Position numbers and translations under genes: made by a program
Part shown: positions 23,660-25,166 of the stretch, piece after piece
How the letters are laid out: every line of letters begins with the position of its first letter
How positions within the stretch are numbered: the stretch's first letter is position 1
NCBI GenBank assembly: GCA_964586175.1
Contig: CAZPGL010000030.1
Coordinates: 1-25,166 of the forward strand
Direction: 5' to 3'
From: CAZPGL01 sp964586175
GTDB lineage: Bacteria; Actinomycetota; Acidimicrobiia; Acidimicrobiales; MedAcidi-G1
DNA: 25,166 nt
Notes under the pieces: generated by a model
What the model was told of the DNA's origin: nothing
Seen by the model: the letters and a program-made list of their open reading frames with translations, nothing else
The model's database searches: none

Positions 23660-24177
23660 TGGCCGTTTACGCCCTCGGCGACATCGAACCCCGCATCGAC
23701 CCGACGGCCTACGTCCACCCCGACGCCGTCGTCATCGGCAACGTCGAGATCGGCCCCGAGGCCAGCGTCTGGCCCCACGCCGTGATCCGGGCCGACGACA
23801 ACCTGATCCGCATCGGCGCCCGCACCTCCGTCCAGGACAACGCGGTGCTGCACTGCACGTCGCACCTGCCGACCATCGTCGGCGAGGACGTCACCCTCGG
23901 ACACCTCTGCCACCTCGAAGGCTGCATCATCGAGGACCGGGCCCTGGTGGGTGTCGGGGCCGTGGTGATCCACGAAGCGGTGATCGGCCGGGGGTCGATC
24001 GTCGGCGCCAACGCCATGGTGCGTAACGGCACCGTCGTTCCGCCGCTGTCGATGGCCCTGGGGGTCCCGGCCACCGTCCGCGAGGGCGTGGTGCCCGAGG
24101 ATGCCAACATGGTCAACGCCATGGTGTACGTCGAACGGGGCCGGGAGTTCCGCGACCGGCTCCGGCGGGTCGACTGA
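23659..24177 (+). CDS. Gamma-carbonic-anhydrase-like hexapeptide-repeat protein
   Basis: A 172-residue left-handed beta-helix protein of the gamma-carbonic anhydrase / PaaY / YrdA type. Conserved blocks are VIGNVEIGPEASVWPHAVIR, RADDN (R44, D46), SVQDNAVLHC (H65), and TLGHLCHLEGCIIEDRALVG. Two zinc His ligands are in place (H65, H82), but the position of the third, normally His in LHGC, is Glu (E87), with an extra His at 85. Activity may therefore be altered. The trimer would be cytoplasmic. The ATG overlaps the flavin reductase stop by one base, fixing the start and giving coupled translation. Confidence 0.9.
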   Translation: MAVYALGDIEPRIDPTAYVHPDAVVIGNVEIGPEASVWPHAVIRADDNLIRIGARTSVQDNAVLHCTSHLPTIVGEDVTLGHLCHLEGCIIEDRALVGVGAVVIHEAVIGRGSIVGANAMVRNGTVVPPLSMALGVPATVREGVVPEDANMVNAMVYVERGREFRDRLRRVD

Positions 24178-24193
24178 GCAGCCGGAGCCGCCC

Positions 24194-24964
24194 GTGTCCG
24201 CCTATCGGTTCGTCTCCGGCGACCTGCACCTCGCCGCCCACCTGGCGGCCCCGACGGGCGCCAACGCCGGTATTGGCCGGCCGGCGGTGGTCATCGCCCA
24301 CGGGTTCCCCAGCGGTCCCGGCGGTGGGGCCAACTCGCCGGCCACGTTCCCCGAGCTGGCCGACCGGATCGCCACCGAGATGGGGTGGTGGGCCATGGCG
24401 CCGCTGTTGCGGGGCATGCCCGGTTCCGACGGGTCGTTCAGCCTCGACGGCTGGCGAGACGACATGGTGGCCGCCGTCGACGACCTGCTGGCCCGGGACG
24501 ACGTCACCGGGGTCTGGACGGCCGGCTTCGGCACCGGGGGCGCCCTGGCCATCTGTGCCGCGGCCCGTAACCCCCGGGTCCGGGGGGCGGCCGCCCTGGC
24601 TGCACCGGCCGACTTCAGCGACTGGGCCCAGAACCCGCGGCGTCTGCTCCTGTTCGCCCGCGATTCCGGCCTGGTGGAGGACTCGCCCCAGATCGCCGAC
24701 TTCGACCGGTGGCGTGAGGCGCTCCGCCTGGTGTCCGCCGAACAGGCGGTGCCCGACCTTGCCCCGAGGCCGCTGTTGTTGATCCACGGCACGGACGACG
24801 ACCACGTCCCGCCCCTCGACGCCCGGGTCGTCGCCGACGCCCACGGTTCGGCCGATCTGCGGCTGATCGGCGGTGCCGGCCACCACTTGCGCCACGATCC
24901 CCGCGCCGTCGCCCTGCTGTTGGGCTGGCTGGACCGGCAGCGGCGCCTCGTCGAAGCCGGCTGA
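24194..24964 (+). CDS. Alpha/beta-hydrolase-fold protein lacking the nucleophile serine
   Basis: A 256-residue alpha/beta-hydrolase: VVIAHGFPSG is the oxyanion strand-turn (HGF), WRDDMVAAVDDLLA the preceding helix, and GFGTGG (111-116) the nucleophile elbow. The elbow should read GxSxG, but the Ser position (113) is Gly. The acid (HGTDDDHVPP) and His (GAGHHLRHD) elements are present. So it is either a non-catalytic relative or uses another chemistry. The GTG at 24194 has GGAG six bases upstream and lies 16 bases after the carbonic-anhydrase-like gene, ending the four-gene run. Confidence 0.85.
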   Translation: MSAYRFVSGDLHLAAHLAAPTGANAGIGRPAVVIAHGFPSGPGGGANSPATFPELADRIATEMGWWAMAPLLRGMPGSDGSFSLDGWRDDMVAAVDDLLARDDVTGVWTAGFGTGGALAICAAARNPRVRGAAALAAPADFSDWAQNPRRLLLFARDSGLVEDSPQIADFDRWREALRLVSAEQAVPDLAPRPLLLIHGTDDDHVPPLDARVVADAHGSADLRLIGGAGHHLRHDPRAVALLLGWLDRQRRLVEAG

Positions 24965-25010
24965 GCGCCACCCGCCGTCGGGAACCGTCCGCTGCGGGCC
25001 TCGGGATTGT

Positions 25011-25028
25011 TACTATCTCCATAGGAGA
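25011..25028 (+). promoter_or_regulatory. Candidate suf promoter with overlapping operator
   Basis: TACTAT (25011-25016) is a good -10 box in an AT-rich patch; directly on it begins the inverted repeat TCTCC-ATA-GGAGA (25016-25028). An operator here would control transcription of the sufB-like gene 65 bases on. The regulator (e.g. an Fe-S sensor such as SufR) is a guess. Nothing else is seen in 24965-25093. Confidence 0.4.
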
Positions 25029-25093
25029 AATGCCGGCAGGCCCTGCCTGCCCAGATATCCCGCCCGACACCCGCCCACTAGGAGCACCGCCCC

Positions 25094-25166
25094 ATGGCTC
25101 CCACCGACCTCGGACTCGACCTCAGCCGCTACAAGCTCGGCTGGAGCGACGAGGAGGACTACGTCT
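25094..25166 (+). CDS. sufB: Probable Fe-S cluster assembly protein SufB, first 24 residues
   Basis: The ATG at 25094 has AGGAG nine bases upstream and opens a frame running off the window. The visible MAPTDLGLDLSRYKLGWSDE, then EDYV, resembles the N-terminus of actinobacterial SufB proteins, in which a short leader with YxxGWxD precedes the conserved GLxE..V region. SufB is the scaffold subunit of the SufBCD complex that builds Fe-S clusters. Only 24 residues are available, so the call rests on that pattern and on the regulated-looking promoter upstream. Confidence 0.5.
   Translation, partial: MAPTDLGLDLSRYKLGWSDEEDYV

Noticed and set aside
25029..25166. Small leader frame starting at the ATG after AGGAGA.
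   Set aside because: The spacing of two bases is too short for translation, the frame has no stop before the edge, and it overlaps the better sufB-like start.

Overview
The window is about 70% G+C by eye, densely packed with genes, uses GTG starts freely, and has many ATGA/GTGA gene overlaps and TANNNT -10 boxes lying 6-8 nt from start codons (leaderless transcripts). Two F420-type luciferase-like oxidoreductases, acyl-CoA enzymes, a P450 and an SCO6745-like protein point to a high-GC actinomycete; I suspect the class Acidimicrobiia or a relative (inference). A 100-N run inside a 9-bp tandem repeat shows that this is a scaffolded draft or metagenome assembly.

Layout. 1-2940 (minus): a ferritin-like diiron protein cut by the window edge, its TetR regulator (ATGA overlap) with an operator inside the promoter, and a PEP-utiliser-type phosphohistidine protein. 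3110-5669 (plus): enoyl-CoA hydratase-like protein, 2,4-dienoyl-CoA-reductase-like SDR and LLM oxidoreductase, probably an acyl-CoA catabolic operon. 5687-10565 (minus): a second ferritin-like diiron protein, a DUF3501 / Fe-S oxidoreductase / rubrerythrin cluster, a SelW-like gene with an in-frame UGA, and a lipid kinase. 10589-13182: cupredoxin lipoprotein, a strong bidirectional hairpin, a Urate_ox_N-type membrane protein and a cytochrome P450. 13207-18526 (minus): AMP-dependent acyl-CoA ligase, a tandem repeat holding the assembly gap, an SCO6745-like protein, a MauE/DoxX-like membrane protein, a D-2-hydroxyacid dehydrogenase, an LLM oxidoreductase and a cysteine-free thioredoxin-fold protein. 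18654-20194 (plus): an unrecognised gene and MutY. 20181-22135 (minus): a two-gene selenoprotein operon. 22226-24964 (plus): MBL-fold hydrolase, flavin reductase, gamma-carbonic-anhydrase-like protein and an alpha/beta hydrolase lacking its serine. 25094 to the end: the start of a probable sufB.

The main discovery is three genes that ordinary gene calling would split or truncate because each carries one in-frame UGA: a SelW/Rdx protein (CVPU), a UGSC-family protein (UGSCTSC), and a long protein in which a thioredoxin domain is joined through PG-U-GS to a large uncharacterised domain. In each case the UGA lies at or near a redox motif, the frame stays open on both sides, and a 6-8 bp hairpin follows whose apical loop begins 17-20 nt after the UGA with G at loop position 1 or 2, as bacterial SECIS elements do. 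The last two genes overlap by ATGA and probably work together. No tRNA, rRNA, CRISPR array or insertion sequence was seen.
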